From contig NZ_CP015750.1 of NCBI RefSeq assembly GCF_001742185.1, positions 3,038,001 to 3,102,000 on the forward strand: a DNA stretch of 64,000 bases, read 5' to 3'. Origin of the DNA: Pectobacterium wasabiae CFBP 3304. GTDB taxonomy: Bacteria > Pseudomonadota > Gammaproteobacteria > Enterobacterales > Enterobacteriaceae. Shown here one piece after another: positions 25,863 to 38,057 of the stretch. The position numbers and the translations under genes are program-made. Each line of letters opens with the position of its first letter. Within the stretch, counting starts at the first letter, position 1. The notes beneath the pieces are model-generated. The model ran no database searches. It saw only the letters and a list, made by a program, of their open reading frames with translations, and was not told the origin of the DNA.

Positions 25863-26657
25863 TTACTGTTCATGCGTGATGATGTTGGGGATGGTGTCAT
25901 CCTTTCGCAACGTCATTATTTCGCAGCCGTTATCGGTTACCACAATAGTATGCTCGTACTGTGCCGACAAGCTACGATCTTTGGTTTTTACCGTCCAACC
26001 GTCTTTCATCGTACGGATGCGGTAATCACCCGCGTTGAGCATCGGTTCGATTGTAAATGCCATACCTGCCTGTAACACCACGCCGCCGTCATCTGCATCG
26101 TAGTGCAGAACCTGCGGTTCTTCATGAAAGCCCTTGCCGATGCCGTGGCCACAATATTCACGTACTACAGAGAAGTTGTTCCCTTCCGCAAACTGCTGGA
26201 TCGCTTTGCCCAGCGTGCGCAGGCGAATACCTGGTTTAACCATCTTCAGCGCCAGATAGAGGCTTTCCTGCGTGATGCGGCAGAGGCGTTCGCCCAGAAT
26301 GGTCGGTTTGCCCGCGATAAACATGGTTGATGTATCGCCGTGAAAGCCATCTTTGATCACGGTGACGTCGATATTGACGATATCGCCGTCTTTCAGGATC
26401 CGCTCTTCGCTGGGTATGCCGTGGCACACCACTTCATTGATGGAAATGCAGACGGATTTCGGGAAACCGTGATAGCCCAGACAAGCAGAAATCGCCTGTT
26501 GCTTGTTGGTGATGTGATCGTGACAGATTCGGTCTAATTCAGCGGTACTCACGCCGGGTACGACATGAGGCTCGATGATTTCCAGGACTTCGGCAGCCAG
26601 ACGACCAGCTACGCGCATTTTTTCGATGTCTTCAGGGGTTTTGATTGAAATTGCCAT
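25863..26657 (-). CDS. map: Type I methionine aminopeptidase
   Basis: A 264-residue metalloprotease that removes the initiator methionine from nascent proteins. The pita-bread metal ligands are visible in order: Asp in GDIVNIDVTVIKDGFHGDTS (two aspartates), His in EYCGHGIGKGFHEEP, Glu in FTIEPMLN and Glu in QYEHTIVV. Length equals that of the Escherichia enzyme. It is divergent from rpsB, with both promoters in the 347-bp gap, and is followed by its own terminator. Confidence 0.97.
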   Translation of the reverse strand: MAISIKTPEDIEKMRVAGRLAAEVLEIIEPHVVPGVSTAELDRICHDHITNKQQAISACLGYHGFPKSVCISINEVVCHGIPSEERILKDGDIVNIDVTVIKDGFHGDTSTMFIAGKPTILGERLCRITQESLYLALKMVKPGIRLRTLGKAIQQFAEGNNFSVVREYCGHGIGKGFHEEPQVLHYDADDGGVVLQAGMAFTIEPMLNAGDYRIRTMKDGWTVKTKDRSLSAQYEHTIVVTDNGCEIMTLRKDDTIPNIITHEQ

Positions 26658-26784
26658 TGATAATTGTCCGCAGGTGCCTGTTAAGCACGAAAATTAAGAG
26701 CGATAACTAATAACTTATGTTACCAGCCCTGCCGCTGGCTTGCCAAATTATCATTCAGATTAGTAGATTGGCGAATAACAAATG

Positions 26785-26814
26785 TTGGTGTCGCTAGCAG
26801 ATTTATGGTATAAA
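26785..26814 (+). promoter_or_regulatory. Candidate rpsB promoter
   Basis: TTGGTG and TATAAA are separated by 18 bases, a good sigma-70 match, and are followed by a GC-rich stretch (GCGCGCC) like the discriminators of ribosomal promoters. It would start a leader of about 180 nt before rpsB. Confidence 0.6.
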
Positions 26815-26821
26815 GCGCGCC

Positions 26822-27730
<909 letters not shown>

Positions 27731-27780
27731 TAAGTCTGGCTCGTTGAGCCCTTATTAACCAGGTAGTACTAGTTTGGTTA

Positions 27781-27804
27781 GGGGCCTTTTTATGGCCCCT
27801 TTTT
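27781..27804 (+). terminator. Attenuator between rpsB and tsf
   Basis: GGGGCC and GGCCCC form a stem around TTTTTAT, followed by five T residues. In Escherichia a similar partial terminator in this gap lowers tsf relative to rpsB transcription; here it probably does the same. Confidence 0.75.
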
Positions 27805-27864
27805 CACTTTTAAAGCTGTTTGGTCGTGACGGCCGGGCAGAAAAAATCTTCCGAGGATTTTAGA

Positions 27865-28716
27865 ATGGCTGAAATTACCGCATCCCTGGTAAAAGAGCTG
27901 CGTGAGCGTACCGCTGCAGGCATGATGGAATGTAAGAAAGCGCTGGTTGAAGCTAACGGCGACATCGAGCTGGCAATCGAAAACATGCGTAAATCTGGCG
28001 CGATTAAAGCGGCGAAGAAAGCAGGTAACGTTGCTGCTGATGGCGTGATCAAGACTAAGATCGACGGTAACTACGCTGTGATTCTGGAAGTTAACTGCCA
28101 GACCGACTTCGTTGCTAAAGATGGTGGTTTCCAGGCGTTTGCTGACAAAGTGCTGGACGCTGCGGTTGCAGGCAAAATCACTGACGTTAACGTCCTGAAA
28201 GCGCAGTTCGAAGAAGAGCGTGTTGCACTGGTTGCTAAAATCGGTGAGAACATCAACATTCGTCGTGTTTCTGCTCTGGAAGGCGAAGTGCTGGGTAACT
28301 ACCAACACGGTGCGCGCATCGGTGTTCTGGTTGCCGCTAAAGGCGCTGACGAAGAGCTGGTTAAGCACCTGGCTATGCACGTTGCTGCAAGCAAGCCTGA
28401 ATTCGTTAAACCAGAAGACGTGTCTGCTGAAGTGGTAGAAAAAGAGTACCAGGTTCAGTTGGAAATCGCGATGCAGTCTGGCAAGCCGAAAGAAATCGCA
28501 GAGAAAATGGTTGAAGGCCGTATGAAGAAATTCACCGGCGAAGTTTCTCTGACTGGCCAGCCTTTCGTTATGGACCCAGCGAAGTCTGTTGGCCAACTGC
28601 TGAAAGAGCACAACGCTGACGTAACTAACTTCATCCGTTTCGAAGTGGGTGAAGGTATTGAGAAAGTTGAGACTGACTTTGCTGCTGAAGTTGCAGCAAT
28701 GAGTAAGCAGTCTTAA
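27865..28716 (+). CDS. tsf: Translation elongation factor Ts
   Basis: A 283-residue guanine nucleotide exchange factor for EF-Tu. The N-terminal UBA-like domain [21 protein letters not shown] and the core domain segment [13 protein letters not shown] (including the TDFV motif that contacts EF-Tu) are intact. I start at the ATG giving MAEITASLV, with CCGAGGATT just upstream; an earlier start 15 codons back is not native. Length equals the Escherichia protein. Codon bias is strong. Confidence 0.98.
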   Translation: MAEITASLVKELRERTAAGMMECKKALVEANGDIELAIENMRKSGAIKAAKKAGNVAADGVIKTKIDGNYAVILEVNCQTDFVAKDGGFQAFADKVLDAAVAGKITDVNVLKAQFEEERVALVAKIGENINIRRVSALEGEVLGNYQHGARIGVLVAAKGADEELVKHLAMHVAASKPEFVKPEDVSAEVVEKEYQVQLEIAMQSGKPKEIAEKMVEGRMKKFTGEVSLTGQPFVMDPAKSVGQLLKEHNADVTNFIRFEVGEGIEKVETDFAAEVAAMSKQS

Positions 28717-28721
28717 TAGTA

Positions 28722-28754
28722 AAAAAAGAGCCGCCAGTTGGCGGTTCCTTTTTA
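28722..28754 (+). terminator. Rho-independent terminator after tsf
   Basis: GAGCCGCCA and TGGCGGTTC form a nine-pair stem (one G-T pair) with a two-base loop, followed by five T residues. Confidence 0.92.
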
Positions 28755-28886
28755 TCCAGCCCCACTAGTTTTAGTTCGCTTGGTTTCCTGCATTCAGATA
28801 GGGGCCAGGTGGAATAGTGTTGATTTTTACAGTATTGATTTATACAACCTCCCCAATACCACGACAGCCTGTAGGATAAGAACACC

Positions 28887-29612
28887 ATGGCAACCAATGC
28901 AAAACCCGTCTATCAACGAATCCTGCTGAAGCTCAGTGGCGAAGCTTTACAGGGAACTGAAGGTTTTGGTATCGATGCGAGCATTCTGGATCGCATGGCT
29001 CAGGAAGTGAAAGAACTGGTTGAGTTAGGCATTCAGGTCGGTGTGGTTATCGGCGGTGGTAACCTGTTTCGTGGCGCGGGTCTGGCTAAAGCGGGTATGA
29101 ACCGCGTTGTGGGCGACCACATGGGAATGCTGGCGACCGTCATGAATGGTCTGGCAATGCGTGATGCGTTGCACCGTGCCTATGTGAACGCTCGCCTGAT
29201 GTCTGCGATCCCCCTGAATGGCGTCTGTGACAACTACAGTTGGGCGGAAGCAATCAGCCTGCTGCGTAATAATCGCGTGGTGATTTTCTCCGCCGGAACC
29301 GGTAACCCTTTCTTTACTACGGATTCTGCAGCTTGTCTGCGTGGCATCGAGATTGAAGCGGACGTCGTATTGAAAGCGACCAAGGTCGATGGCGTCTATT
29401 CTGCCGATCCGGTACAAGATCCTTCCGCGACAATGTACGAAACGCTAACCTACCAAGATGTGTTAGAACGTGAACTGAAAGTGATGGATCTTGCTGCGTT
29501 CACGCTGGCTCGTGACCATAATTTGCCGATCCGCGTTTTCAACATGAACAAACCTGGCGCACTGCGTCGCGTTGTCATGGGTGAAAAAGAAGGGACGTTA
29601 ATCAGTCAATAA
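28887..29612 (+). CDS. pyrH: UMP kinase PyrH
   Basis: A 241-residue bacterial UMP kinase of the amino acid kinase fold, forming UDP from UMP and ATP and regulated by GTP and UTP. The phosphate-binding N-terminus [12 protein letters not shown], the glycine-rich [11 protein letters not shown], and [16 protein letters not shown] are characteristic, followed by [13 protein letters not shown]. Length equals that of the Escherichia enzyme. It has its own leader after the tsf terminator and precedes frr. Confidence 0.97.
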   Translation: MATNAKPVYQRILLKLSGEALQGTEGFGIDASILDRMAQEVKELVELGIQVGVVIGGGNLFRGAGLAKAGMNRVVGDHMGMLATVMNGLAMRDALHRAYVNARLMSAIPLNGVCDNYSWAEAISLLRNNRVVIFSAGTGNPFFTTDSAACLRGIEIEADVVLKATKVDGVYSADPVQDPSATMYETLTYQDVLERELKVMDLAAFTLARDHNLPIRVFNMNKPGALRRVVMGEKEGTLISQ

Positions 29613-29737
29613 CTCAAGTTATGGGGTAATATATTGTCAGTATTGCTCCATACGCCAGCCAAGCGCTGGTATTAATTATTCACCGGGCCATGCACTGACA
29701 TGGCCTGCCAGGCAACCAGTTTTCAAGGGTTCACAAC

Positions 29738-30295
29738 GTGACTAATGAAATCAGAAAAGATGCTGAAACGCGCATGGACAAATGTGTTGAAGCGTTTAAA
29801 AACCAGATCAACAGAATCCGTACTGGCCGTGCATCGCCAAGTATTCTTGATGGCATTCAGGTTGAATACTATGGCAGCGCAACGCCATTGCGCCAACTCG
29901 CTAACGTTGTGGTAGAAGATTCTCGCACGCTGGCAATTTCGGTATTCGATCGTTCACTGGGCCCCGCGGTCGAGAAAGCGATCATGGCTTCCGATCTTGG
30001 CCTGAATCCGTCTTCTGCTGGCACCGTAATCCGCGTTCCATTGCCACCGCTGACGGAAGAACGTCGTAAAGATCTGATCAAAGTGGTTCGTGGCGAAGCA
30101 GAACAGGGGCGTATCTCTGTACGCAACGTGCGCCGCGATGCTAACGACAAGTTTAAAGCATTGTTGAAAGATAAAGCGATCAGTGAAGATGAAGAGCGTC
30201 GTGCTCAGGACGACGTGCAGAAATTGACGGATAACTTCATCAAGAAAGTGGACGTGGCACTGGCAGAAAAAGAAGCGGAGCTGATGGAGTTCTAA
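29738..30295 (+). CDS. frr: Ribosome recycling factor
   Basis: A 185-residue ribosome recycling factor that, with EF-G, splits the post-termination ribosome. The coiled N- and C-terminal helices ([20 protein letters not shown] and [20 protein letters not shown]) and the hinge [13 protein letters not shown] are clear. The start codon is GTG; the protein then begins [17 protein letters not shown], matching the family. Length equals the Escherichia protein. GGGTT lies just upstream. Confidence 0.97.
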   Translation: MTNEIRKDAETRMDKCVEAFKNQINRIRTGRASPSILDGIQVEYYGSATPLRQLANVVVEDSRTLAISVFDRSLGPAVEKAIMASDLGLNPSSAGTVIRVPLPPLTEERRKDLIKVVRGEAEQGRISVRNVRRDANDKFKALLKDKAISEDEERRAQDDVQKLTDNFIKKVDVALAEKEAELMEF

Positions 30296-30547
30296 TCAGC
30301 CTGTTAGATAGTGCGTCGCAGGAAACTGGTGGGCTTGCCCCTTTTTTCCGGCGGCGCTTTATTTTTATATAATGCGCGTTATGCAATCAATGGGTGAAGG
30401 CTAGCCCCTCTGGGCAGTAAACAATTTTTTGCCATGTATATACCTGCAAGCCTCATGGCTGTGATCGATAGCAGAGATATATCATGGTAATCGTCTCAGA
30501 CTCGTGTACCTTCCTGTCATCAAATCCGGTTATTCAGAGCATTTTTA

Positions 30548-31744
30548 ATGAAGCAACTGACAATTCTTGGTTCCACCGGCTCTATTGGCGTCAGTTCTCT
30601 GGCGGTAATTAAAGCTAACCCCGATAAATTTGCCGTGCGTGCGCTATCCGCTGGGTATAACGTCAAGCTGATGGTGGAGCAATGCCTCACTTTCCAACCT
30701 GCCTATGCCTCAATGGCTGATGAAGCTTCTGCAACGGCTCTGCGCCAGCAGTTGGCGGAATACGGCTGCAAAACAGAGGTGCTGGCGGGCGTTCAGGCGG
30801 CGTGTGATCTTGCTGCGTTGGACGGTGTCGATCAGGTCATGGCCGCGATTGTAGGGGCGGCTGGGCTACTGCCGACATTGGCTGCAATCCATGCGGGAAA
30901 ACAGGTTTTGTTGGCGAATAAAGAATCACTGGTTACCTGCGGACGCCTCTTTATGGACGCCGTAGCACAAAGTGGTGCCCAGCTTTTACCGATTGATAGC
31001 GAACATAATGCGATTTTTCAGAGTTTACCTGAGCAAATTCAACACCAATTAGGTTACGCTTCATTGTCGCAACATGGGGTCGAACGCATTATTTTGACCG
31101 GTTCTGGCGGGCCTTTTCGTGAAACATTGGTGTCGGCGCTGGCGGATATGACGCCGGATCAGGCGTGTGCGCATCCAAACTGGTCAATGGGGCGCAAAAT
31201 TTCGGTTGATTCTGCCACGATGATGAACAAGGGGCTGGAGTATATCGAAGCACGTTGGTTGTTTAATGCCTCTGCTGAACAGATGGAAGTCATTATTCAT
31301 CCACAATCGGTGATTCATTCTATGGTGCGTTATCGTGATGGCAGCGTTCTGGCACAGTTGGGCTCGCCCGATATGCGCACCCCGATTGCTCATGCGATGG
31401 CATATCCTGAACGTGTGACGTCGGGCGTAAAATCGTTAGATTTTTGCCAAATTGGTGCACTGACATTTTTAGCGCCGGACTATGCACGCTATCCTTGTTT
31501 ACAGTTGGCGATTGACGCTTGTCATCATGGTCAATCGGCTACCACAGCATTGAACGCTGCAAATGAAATTGCAGTAGCGGCATTTTTGCAGTCGCAGATA
31601 CGCTTTACGGATATCGCTGCGGTAAATCGGGATGTCATTGAACAGCTTACACTGCCAGAACCTGCCAGCGTTGACGATGTTCTGTTCATCGATCGCTGGG
31701 CCAGACAGGTCGCAGCACAGACTCTGGTGCATTACGCGCGATAG
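30548..31744 (+). CDS. dxr: 1-deoxy-D-xylulose 5-phosphate reductoisomerase (IspC)
   Basis: A 398-residue enzyme that converts DXP to MEP in the non-mevalonate isoprenoid pathway, the target of fosmidomycin. The NADPH-binding [15 protein letters not shown] opens the protein; metal and substrate residues lie in [15 protein letters not shown] near residue 149 and in the loop [20 protein letters not shown]. Length equals that of the Escherichia protein. It lies between frr and uppS; UppS consumes the isoprenoid units made by this pathway. Confidence 0.97.
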   Translation: MKQLTILGSTGSIGVSSLAVIKANPDKFAVRALSAGYNVKLMVEQCLTFQPAYASMADEASATALRQQLAEYGCKTEVLAGVQAACDLAALDGVDQVMAAIVGAAGLLPTLAAIHAGKQVLLANKESLVTCGRLFMDAVAQSGAQLLPIDSEHNAIFQSLPEQIQHQLGYASLSQHGVERIILTGSGGPFRETLVSALADMTPDQACAHPNWSMGRKISVDSATMMNKGLEYIEARWLFNASAEQMEVIIHPQSVIHSMVRYRDGSVLAQLGSPDMRTPIAHAMAYPERVTSGVKSLDFCQIGALTFLAPDYARYPCLQLAIDACHHGQSATTALNAANEIAVAAFLQSQIRFTDIAAVNRDVIEQLTLPEPASVDDVLFIDRWARQVAAQTLVHYAR

Positions 31745-31849
31745 CGGGATAGGCCCGTGGCACGATTTGTTCATGTGCGGTTGAGGTGGTATAGTCTGCG
31801 CCACTCAATGGTTGATTAGGCAAAATTTGTTTAATCGACCGTGACGCTA

Positions 31850-31875
31850 AGCCGTGATCGTTCACGGCTTTTTTT
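31850..31875 (+). terminator. Rho-independent terminator after dxr
   Basis: AGCCGTGA and TCACGGCT form a perfect 8-bp stem with a TCGT loop, followed by seven T residues. It separates dxr from uppS, so the downstream envelope cluster must use its own promoter or read-through. Confidence 0.92.
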
Positions 31876-31942
31876 GCGCTAACGGGGTCTGATGTTACGG
31901 AAGGACTGTTGTATTTCTTGCTTGAGGAAATAAGTACGCGTT

Positions 31943-32704
31943 ATGCCGTCCGATAATCAAAAAAATATTCACGATCTGCCACCCGCTGGGCCACGGCATG
32001 TTGCCATTATCATGGATGGCAATGGCCGCTGGGCGAAAAGTCGGGGGAAAATGCGGATTTTTGGCCATCAGGCTGGTGTAAAGGCTGTGCGGCGTTCAGT
32101 TAGTTTCGCCGTGAGCCAAGGGCTTGACGCTCTGACACTTTATGCATTTAGCAGTGAAAACTGGAACCGTCCGGCGCAGGAAGTCTCCGCACTTATGGAG
32201 CTGTTTGTTCGGGCGTTGGATAGCGAAGTGAAAAGCCTGCACAAGCACAATGTTCGCCTGCGGGTGATTGGCGATATCGGCCGCTTCAGCCCACGTTTAC
32301 AAGAACGAATCCGTCGTTCAGAGACGCTGACAGAAAAGAATCAGGGGCTCACACTCAATATTGCCGCGAATTATGGCGGCCGTTGGGATATTATTCAGGG
32401 AGTACGGCAACTTGCAGAGCAGGTGCAGGAAGGTATTCTTCGCCCTGATAGCATTAATGAAGCGTCATTATGTCAGTACATCTGTCTGAATGATCTGGCT
32501 CCGGTTGATTTGGTGATCAGAACCGGTGGAGAACATCGCATCAGTAATTTTCTTCTGTGGCAAATTGCTTATGCGGAACTTTACTTTACTGATGTCCTCT
32601 GGCCTGATTTCGATGAACAAGTCTTTGAAGGTGCGCTGAATGCTTTTGCACAACGCGAGCGCCGCTTCGGGGGAACAACACCTATCGATGCTGATGCATC
32701 CTAG
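31943..32704 (+). CDS. uppS: Undecaprenyl diphosphate synthase UppS (IspU)
   Basis: A 253-residue cis-prenyltransferase that extends farnesyl diphosphate to the C55 carrier for peptidoglycan and O-antigen. The catalytic region [15 protein letters not shown] near residue 23, [13 protein letters not shown], and the C-terminal [20 protein letters not shown] are all present. Length equals the Escherichia protein. It starts a tightly spaced run (uppS-cdsA-rseP-bamA), with only nine bases before cdsA. Confidence 0.97.
   Translation: MPSDNQKNIHDLPPAGPRHVAIIMDGNGRWAKSRGKMRIFGHQAGVKAVRRSVSFAVSQGLDALTLYAFSSENWNRPAQEVSALMELFVRALDSEVKSLHKHNVRLRVIGDIGRFSPRLQERIRRSETLTEKNQGLTLNIAANYGGRWDIIQGVRQLAEQVQEGILRPDSINEASLCQYICLNDLAPVDLVIRTGGEHRISNFLLWQIAYAELYFTDVLWPDFDEQVFEGALNAFAQRERRFGGTTPIDADAS
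32575..32602 (+). promoter_or_regulatory. Possible sigma-E promoter inside uppS, reading to cdsA-rseP
   Basis: GGAACTT, 16 bases, then TCTGG: an exact -35 match to the sigma-E consensus and one mismatch in the -10. It lies about 110 bases before cdsA. The codons encode a conserved part of UppS, so the match may be partly forced by protein sequence. Confidence 0.3.
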
Positions 32705-32713
32705 GGGGAACTT

Positions 32714-33571
32714 TTGCTGAAGTATCGCCTGATTACTGCTTTTATTTTGATTCCGATTGTTATTGCAGCGTTGTTCTTGCTGCCTCCTTTGGGATTCACG
32801 CTTGTTACGCTGGCTGTTTGTATGCTGGCGGCGTGGGAATGGGGTCAACTGGCGGGTTTTGCCTCTTATGGCCAACGCCTGTGGCTCGCGATCCTGTGTG
32901 GTTTCTTGCTGGCGCTGATGCTGTTATCGCTCCCGGCCTACCATTATTCTGTCCATATTCCGCAAATCAGTATCGCGCTTTGGTCGTCGCTGGTGTGGTG
33001 GGGTGTGGCACTGCTGTTGGTTCTGTTCTATCCGACTTCAGCCTCATTCTGGCGTCATTCACGCACATTGCGACTGGTGTTCGGTATCATGACGATCGTG
33101 CCGTTTTTCTGGGGCATGGTCGCGCTTCGTCATTACAATTATGCGATGAATCCTTTCGCCGGTGCCTGGTGGCTGCTGTATGTCATGCTGCTGGTGTGGG
33201 GGGCGGACAGCGGTGCCTATATGTTCGGCAAACTGTTTGGTAAGCGTAAGCTCGCGCCAAAAGTTTCGCCGGGCAAAACCTGGGAAGGCTTTCTCGGTGG
33301 TCTGGCAACCTCAGCGCTAATCTCTTTGCTGTTTAGCCTTTATGCACCATTAACGGTGGCAGCATCGACGTTGTTGATTTGTTCTATTGCCGCCGCGCTG
33401 GCCTCGGTACTGGGCGATTTGACGGAAAGTATGTTCAAACGCGAGGCGGGCATCAAAGACAGTAGCCATTTGATTCCGGGGCATGGTGGCGTGCTCGATC
33501 GTATCGATAGCCTGACGGCTGCGGTTCCTGTGTTCTCTTGCCTGATGCTGCTGCTGTTTAAAGTGGCTTAG
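32714..33571 (+). CDS. cdsA: Phosphatidate cytidylyltransferase CdsA
   Basis: A 285-residue polytopic inner-membrane enzyme that makes CDP-diacylglycerol from phosphatidic acid and CTP, the branch point of phospholipid synthesis. At least seven hydrophobic segments can be seen, and the C-terminal signature SMFKREAGIKDSSHLIPGHG with GGVLDRIDS is intact. The start codon is TTG (MLKYRLITAF after it), preceded by AGGGGGAAC. It follows uppS by nine bases and precedes rseP by about 20. Confidence 0.96.
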   Translation: MLKYRLITAFILIPIVIAALFLLPPLGFTLVTLAVCMLAAWEWGQLAGFASYGQRLWLAILCGFLLALMLLSLPAYHYSVHIPQISIALWSSLVWWGVALLLVLFYPTSASFWRHSRTLRLVFGIMTIVPFFWGMVALRHYNYAMNPFAGAWWLLYVMLLVWGADSGAYMFGKLFGKRKLAPKVSPGKTWEGFLGGLATSALISLLFSLYAPLTVAASTLLICSIAAALASVLGDLTESMFKREAGIKDSSHLIPGHGGVLDRIDSLTAAVPVFSCLMLLLFKVA

Positions 33572-33592
33572 AATAAAGCGGTAGAGCTATTT

Positions 33593-34948
33593 ATGTTGAG
33601 TTTTCTCTGGAATCTTGCCGCGTTTATCATCGCACTCGGTGTGCTGGTCACCGTCCATGAGTTTGGACATTTCTGGGTGGCACGCCGTTGTGGTGTGAAG
33701 GTAGAGCGCTTCTCTGTCGGTTTCGGCCGCGCCCTATGGCGTCGTCGCGATCGTACTGGTACAGAATTCGTGATTGCGCTGATCCCACTTGGCGGCTACG
33801 TGAAGATGCTGGATGAGCGTGTTGACACGGTAGCGCCAGAATTCCGTCACCAATCCTTTAACAGTAAAACGGTCTGGCAGCGTGCGGCTATCGTCAGTGC
33901 CGGTCCGATTGCTAATTTCCTGTTTGCCATTGTGGCGTACTGGCTGGTGTTCATTCTCGGCGTGCCGGGCGTGCGTCCGGTTGTGGGTGAAATACTGCCC
34001 AACTCCATCGCGGCGCAAGCGGAAATGTCGGCAGGAATGGAACTAAAGTCCGTTGATGGTATCGAAACGCCTGATTGGGATACCGCGCGTCTGGCGATGA
34101 TCGGTAAAATCGGTGACAGCGATGTCGTGATCGGAACCGCGCCTTTAGGTTCTGACCGCGTCGTCCAGAAAACCCTGGATTTACGCGAGTGGCAGTTTGA
34201 ACCTGATAAGCAAGATCCGGTTGCCTCGCTCGGGATTATCCCACGCGGTCCGCAAATCGAACCGGTACTGAATCAGGTGCAGGCAGGCTCGGCGGCGGAA
34301 AACGCAGGTTTGCAAGTCAGAGATAGGATCGTTAAAGTCGACGGGCAGGCTTTAGTGCATTGGCGTGATTTTGTCATTGCCGTGCGTGATAACCCCGGAC
34401 AATCTATCGCGCTGGAGGTGGAACGAAATGGCGCAATAGTGCCGTTAACGTTAACGCCAGACAGCAAATCTGTGGGAAATGGCAGAGTTGAAGGGTTGGC
34501 AGGCGTTATGCCAAGCGTGACGCCGCTGCCCGAAGAATACAGAACTGTGCGCCAGTATGGGCCGTTCAGCGCTGTCTATCAGGCAACAGATAAAACCTGG
34601 CAACTGATGAAGTTGACCGTCAGTATGTTAGGCAAACTGGTTATGGGTGATGTTAAGCTGAACAACCTGAGTGGTCCCATTTCGATTGCTCAGGGTGCAG
34701 GAATGTCAGCAGATTATGGATTGATTTATTACCTGATGTTTTTGGCCTTAATCAGCGTCAATTTGGGGATCATCAATCTGTTTCCTCTGCCGGTATTGGA
34801 TGGTGGACACCTGCTCTTTCTTGCGGTTGAAAAGCTGAAGGGTAGGCCGGTTTCTGAGCGTGTGCAGGACATTAGCTATCGTATTGGCACAGTATTGCTG
34901 ATGTTGTTAATGGGACTCGCACTTTTCAATGATTTCTCGCGTCTCTAG
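33593..34948 (+). CDS. rseP: Site-2 zinc metalloprotease RseP
   Basis: A 451-residue inner-membrane protease that cuts RseA inside the membrane after DegS, releasing sigma-E, and also removes remnant signal peptides. The zinc ligands are His22 and His26 in VHEFGH, with Glu23 as catalyst, and the third ligand is in [14 protein letters not shown] near the C-terminus. Two PDZ domains lie between (second one at [20 protein letters not shown]). Membrane segments flank these parts. It directly precedes bamA, whose expression depends on sigma-E. Confidence 0.96.
   Translation: MLSFLWNLAAFIIALGVLVTVHEFGHFWVARRCGVKVERFSVGFGRALWRRRDRTGTEFVIALIPLGGYVKMLDERVDTVAPEFRHQSFNSKTVWQRAAIVSAGPIANFLFAIVAYWLVFILGVPGVRPVVGEILPNSIAAQAEMSAGMELKSVDGIETPDWDTARLAMIGKIGDSDVVIGTAPLGSDRVVQKTLDLREWQFEPDKQDPVASLGIIPRGPQIEPVLNQVQAGSAAENAGLQVRDRIVKVDGQALVHWRDFVIAVRDNPGQSIALEVERNGAIVPLTLTPDSKSVGNGRVEGLAGVMPSVTPLPEEYRTVRQYGPFSAVYQATDKTWQLMKLTVSMLGKLVMGDVKLNNLSGPISIAQGAGMSADYGLIYYLMFLALISVNLGIINLFPLPVLDGGHLLFLAVEKLKGRPVSERVQDISYRIGTVLLMLLMGLALFNDFSRL
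34039..34067 (+). promoter_or_regulatory. Possible sigma-E promoter for bamA inside rseP
   Basis: GGAACTA, 16 bases, then TCGAAA resembles sigma-E promoters, and I recall a very similar sequence at the same place in Escherichia rseP as the sigma-E promoter for bamA. The distance to bamA is about 920 bases. It needs transcript data. Confidence 0.45.
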
Positions 34949-34983
34949 GCGCGGGATTAGGTTAGGAAAAACGCATAACAACG

Positions 34984-37416
34984 ATGGCGATCAAAAAGTT
35001 GCTCATAGCGTCGCTGCTGTTTAGCAGCGCAACCGTATACGGTGCAGACGGGTTCGTAGTGAAGGACATTCATTTCGAGGGCCTGCAAAGGGTTGCCGTC
35101 GGGGCGGCACTCCTCAGTATGCCTGTCCGCGTTGGCGATACCATCGGTGACGATGATATCGGTAACACTATCCGTGCCTTGTTTGCGACCGGAAATTTTG
35201 AAGATGTTCGCGTCCTGCGCGACGGCGAAACGCTGATTGTGCAGGTAAAAGAACGTCCGACAATCGCCAGCGTCACGTTTTCCGGCAATAAGTCAGTCAA
35301 AGACGACATGCTGAAAGAAAACCTGGAAGCCTCTGGCGTGCGCGTTGGTGAAGCGTTAGACCGCACAGCGCTCACCAGCATCGAAAAAGGACTGGAGGAT
35401 TTCTATTACAGCGTGGGTAAGTACAGTGCGTCGGTGAAAGCCGTTGTCACGCCATTGCCACGTAACCGCGTAGATCTGAAACTGGTCTTCACGGAAGGTG
35501 TGTCGGCCCAAATCCAGCAGATTAATATTGTCGGTAACAAAGCGTTCAGTTCCGACGAATTGATCTCGCGTTTCCAACTGCGTGATGAAGTGCCGTGGTG
35601 GAACGTAGTCGGTGACCGTAAATACCAGAAACAAAAACTGTCTGGCGATCTCGAAACTCTACGCAGCTTCTATTTGGATCGCGGTTATGCGCGTTTCAAC
35701 ATCGATTCCACTCAGGTGAGTTTGACGCCAGATAGAAAAGGCATCTATATCACCATCAATATGACGGAAGGTGAGCAGTACAAGCTGTCCGGCGTTTCGG
35801 TGAAAGGTAACCTGGCTGGCCACTCTGCGGAAATCGAAGGGCTGACGAAAATCGAATCGGGTGAACTCTACAACGGGACGAAAGTTACCCGCATGGAAGA
35901 GGACATCAAGAAGCTGCTGGGCCGTTATGGTTATGCCTATCCGCGTGTGGTAACACAGCCGGAAATTAATGACGCAGACAAGACGGTGAGATTAAACATC
36001 AACGTTGATGCGGGTAACCGCTTCTATGTGCGTCATGTTCGCTTTGACGGCAACGACACCTCTAAAGATTCTGTTCTGCGCCGTGAAATGCGCCAGATGG
36101 AAGGTGCCTGGTTAGGTAACGATCTGGTTGAGCAGGGCAAAGAGCGTCTAAACCGACTGGGATACTTTGAAAGCGTTGAGGTCGAAACGCAGCGTGTTCC
36201 GGGTGTGGCCGATCAGGTTGATGTGACGTATAAAGTTAAAGAGCGTAATACGGGTACATTCAACTTTGGTGTCGGTTTCGGTACGGAAAGCGGTGTGAGC
36301 TTCCAGGCGGGTGTTCAACAGGACAACTGGCTGGGAACGGGTAACTCCGTTGGTATCAGCGGGACTAAAAACGACTACCAGACGTATGTCGAACTGTCAT
36401 TGACTGACCCGTACTTTACCGTTGATGGCGTAAGCCTCGGTGGTCGTATCTTCTATAACAAATTTGAAGCGTCTGATGCCGATCTGTCCGACTACACCAA
36501 CGTGAGCTACGGCGTTGGCAGCACTTTGGGCTTCCCGATTAACGAGAATAACTCACTGCGTGTCGGTTTGGATTATGTGCATAACGACCTGTCGGATATG
36601 AGACCGCAGGTAGCGATGTGGCGTTATCTGAACTCCGTTGGGGTAAATCCCGAAGTTGTTGTTGGCAATAACAATAAATCTAGTGCGGACTTCAAAGCGA
36701 ACGACTTCTTCCTGAATACCGGATGGTCGTATAACAATCTGGATCGCGGTTATTTCCCGACCAAAGGAACACGTGCGTCCGCGAATGCCAAGATTGCAGT
36801 GCCAGGTTCGGATAACGAATACTACAAGCTGACGTTTGATTCGGCGAGCTACTATCCGTTGACCGACAGCGGTAAATGGGTGGTGATGGGCCGTACGCGT
36901 GCAGGCTTTGCGGATGGTATCGGAAGTAAAGAAGTGCCGTTCTACGACAACTTCTATGCCGGCGGTTCCAGCACGGTGCGTGGCTTTCAGTCGAACACGA
37001 TTGGTCCTAAAGCGGCATATTATAACTGTGCCACAGCGGGAACACCTTACTCCAATTGTGCGATTGATAAAACCAATCTGGACGATGCCGTTGGCGGTAA
37101 CGCGATGGCGGTTTTGAGTGCGGAACTGATCGTGCCAACGCCGTTTATCAGTGATAAATACGCCAACTCCGTACGGACTTCCTTCTTTGTCGATGGCGGT
37201 ACGGTATGGGATACCAACTGGGAAAATACGGCTGAAACACTGAAAGCAGGCGTGCCGGATTACAGCAAAGCGAACAACTTCCGTGTTTCCAGCGGTATCG
37301 CGTTGCAATGGATGTCTCCGCTTGGGCCATTGGTCTTCTCCTATGCCCAGCCGGTTAAAAAGTACGATGGAGACAAGTCGGAACAATTCCAGTTTAACAT
37401 TGGCAAAACCTGGTAG
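34984..37416 (+). CDS. bamA: Outer membrane assembly factor BamA
   Basis: An 810-residue Omp85 protein that inserts beta-barrels into the outer membrane. A Sec signal peptide ends near residue 20 (SSATVYG then ADGF). Five POTRA domains follow (first at [20 protein letters not shown]), then the 16-stranded barrel from about residue 420, with the conserved VRGF of loop 6 in [18 protein letters not shown] and the C-terminal aromatic signal ending in Trp. Extracellular loops, for example around [13 protein letters not shown], differ from Escherichia, as expected for surface-exposed parts. It follows rseP and precedes skp. Confidence 0.97.
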   Translation: MAIKKLLIASLLFSSATVYGADGFVVKDIHFEGLQRVAVGAALLSMPVRVGDTIGDDDIGNTIRALFATGNFEDVRVLRDGETLIVQVKERPTIASVTFSGNKSVKDDMLKENLEASGVRVGEALDRTALTSIEKGLEDFYYSVGKYSASVKAVVTPLPRNRVDLKLVFTEGVSAQIQQINIVGNKAFSSDELISRFQLRDEVPWWNVVGDRKYQKQKLSGDLETLRSFYLDRGYARFNIDSTQVSLTPDRKGIYITINMTEGEQYKLSGVSVKGNLAGHSAEIEGLTKIESGELYNGTKVTRMEEDIKKLLGRYGYAYPRVVTQPEINDADKTVRLNINVDAGNRFYVRHVRFDGNDTSKDSVLRREMRQMEGAWLGNDLVEQGKERLNRLGYFESVEVETQRVPGVADQVDVTYKVKERNTGTFNFGVGFGTESGVSFQAGVQQDNWLGTGNSVGISGTKNDYQTYVELSLTDPYFTVDGVSLGGRIFYNKFEASDADLSDYTNVSYGVGSTLGFPINENNSLRVGLDYVHNDLSDMRPQVAMWRYLNSVGVNPEVVVGNNNKSSADFKANDFFLNTGWSYNNLDRGYFPTKGTRASANAKIAVPGSDNEYYKLTFDSASYYPLTDSGKWVVMGRTRAGFADGIGSKEVPFYDNFYAGGSSTVRGFQSNTIGPKAAYYNCATAGTPYSNCAIDKTNLDDAVGGNAMAVLSAELIVPTPFISDKYANSVRTSFFVDGGTVWDTNWENTAETLKAGVPDYSKANNFRVSSGIALQWMSPLGPLVFSYAQPVKKYDGDKSEQFQFNIGKTW

Positions 37417-37556
37417 TGTGACGTCCGTAGGTCGTATGCAGGGAATGTTGCATCGCTGTTCATTGGGGGGAATGCTGGAAATCCAGTTGACGCCCTGGCG
37501 CGATGCCCATCATTAAAGTGTTAAGACACAAATTAGGTTAGGTTGAGGAGTTTATA

Positions 37557-38054
37557 GTGAAAAAGTGGTTATGTGCCGCAGGCCTCGGTTTAGCATTGGC
37601 TGCTTCAGCCAGCGTTCAGGCTGCTGACAAGATTGCCGTTGTTAACGTTTCCAGCATCTTCCAACAGTTGCCACAGCGTGAAACCGTTGGCAAGCAACTG
37701 GAAAACGAGTTCAAAGGTCGTGCCTCTGAGCTGCAATCGATGGAAAACGATTTGCAAGGCAAGATGCAGAAGTTGCAGCGTGATGGCTCTACCATGAAAG
37801 CGAGCGAGCGCAGCAAAATGGAAAAAGACGTCATGGCACAGCGCGAGCAGTTCTCTACGAAAGCGCAGGCTTTCGAGCAGGATAACCGTCGTCGTCAGGC
37901 GGAAGAACGTAACAAAATCCTGAGCCGTATTCAGGATGCTGTGAAAGCCGTTGCAACTAAAGAAGGCTATGATGTTGTGATTGACGCTAACGCCGTTGCG
38001 TATGTCGCCAATGCTAAAGACATTACTGCTGATGTGCTGAAACAGGTTAAATAA
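37557..38054 (+). CDS. skp: Periplasmic chaperone Skp (OmpH)
   Basis: A 165-residue periplasmic chaperone that holds unfolded outer-membrane proteins in a trimeric jellyfish-like cage on the way to BamA. The signal peptide is cleaved after SVQA, near residue 22. The long charged helices ([20 protein letters not shown] to [20 protein letters not shown]) form the tentacles. The start codon is GTG, preceded by GAGGAG. It sits between bamA and lpxD, matching the conserved order. Confidence 0.96.
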   Translation: MKKWLCAAGLGLALAASASVQAADKIAVVNVSSIFQQLPQRETVGKQLENEFKGRASELQSMENDLQGKMQKLQRDGSTMKASERSKMEKDVMAQREQFSTKAQAFEQDNRRRQAEERNKILSRIQDAVKAVATKEGYDVVIDANAVAYVANAKDITADVLKQVK

Positions 38055-38057
38055 ACC

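Noticed and set aside
27790..28611. Long antisense frames over tsf, and similarly over rpsB (26990-27685)
   Set aside because: Open antisense frames are expected from the strong codon bias of highly expressed ribosomal genes; the products have no recognisable domain.
30325..30350. GGGCTTGCCC followed by T residues after frr as a terminator
   Set aside because: The stem is only four base pairs with a two-base loop, too weak to support.
36553..37386. 277-codon frame antisense to bamA
   Set aside because: BamA is intact on the plus strand and the antisense frame shows no domain or start signal.
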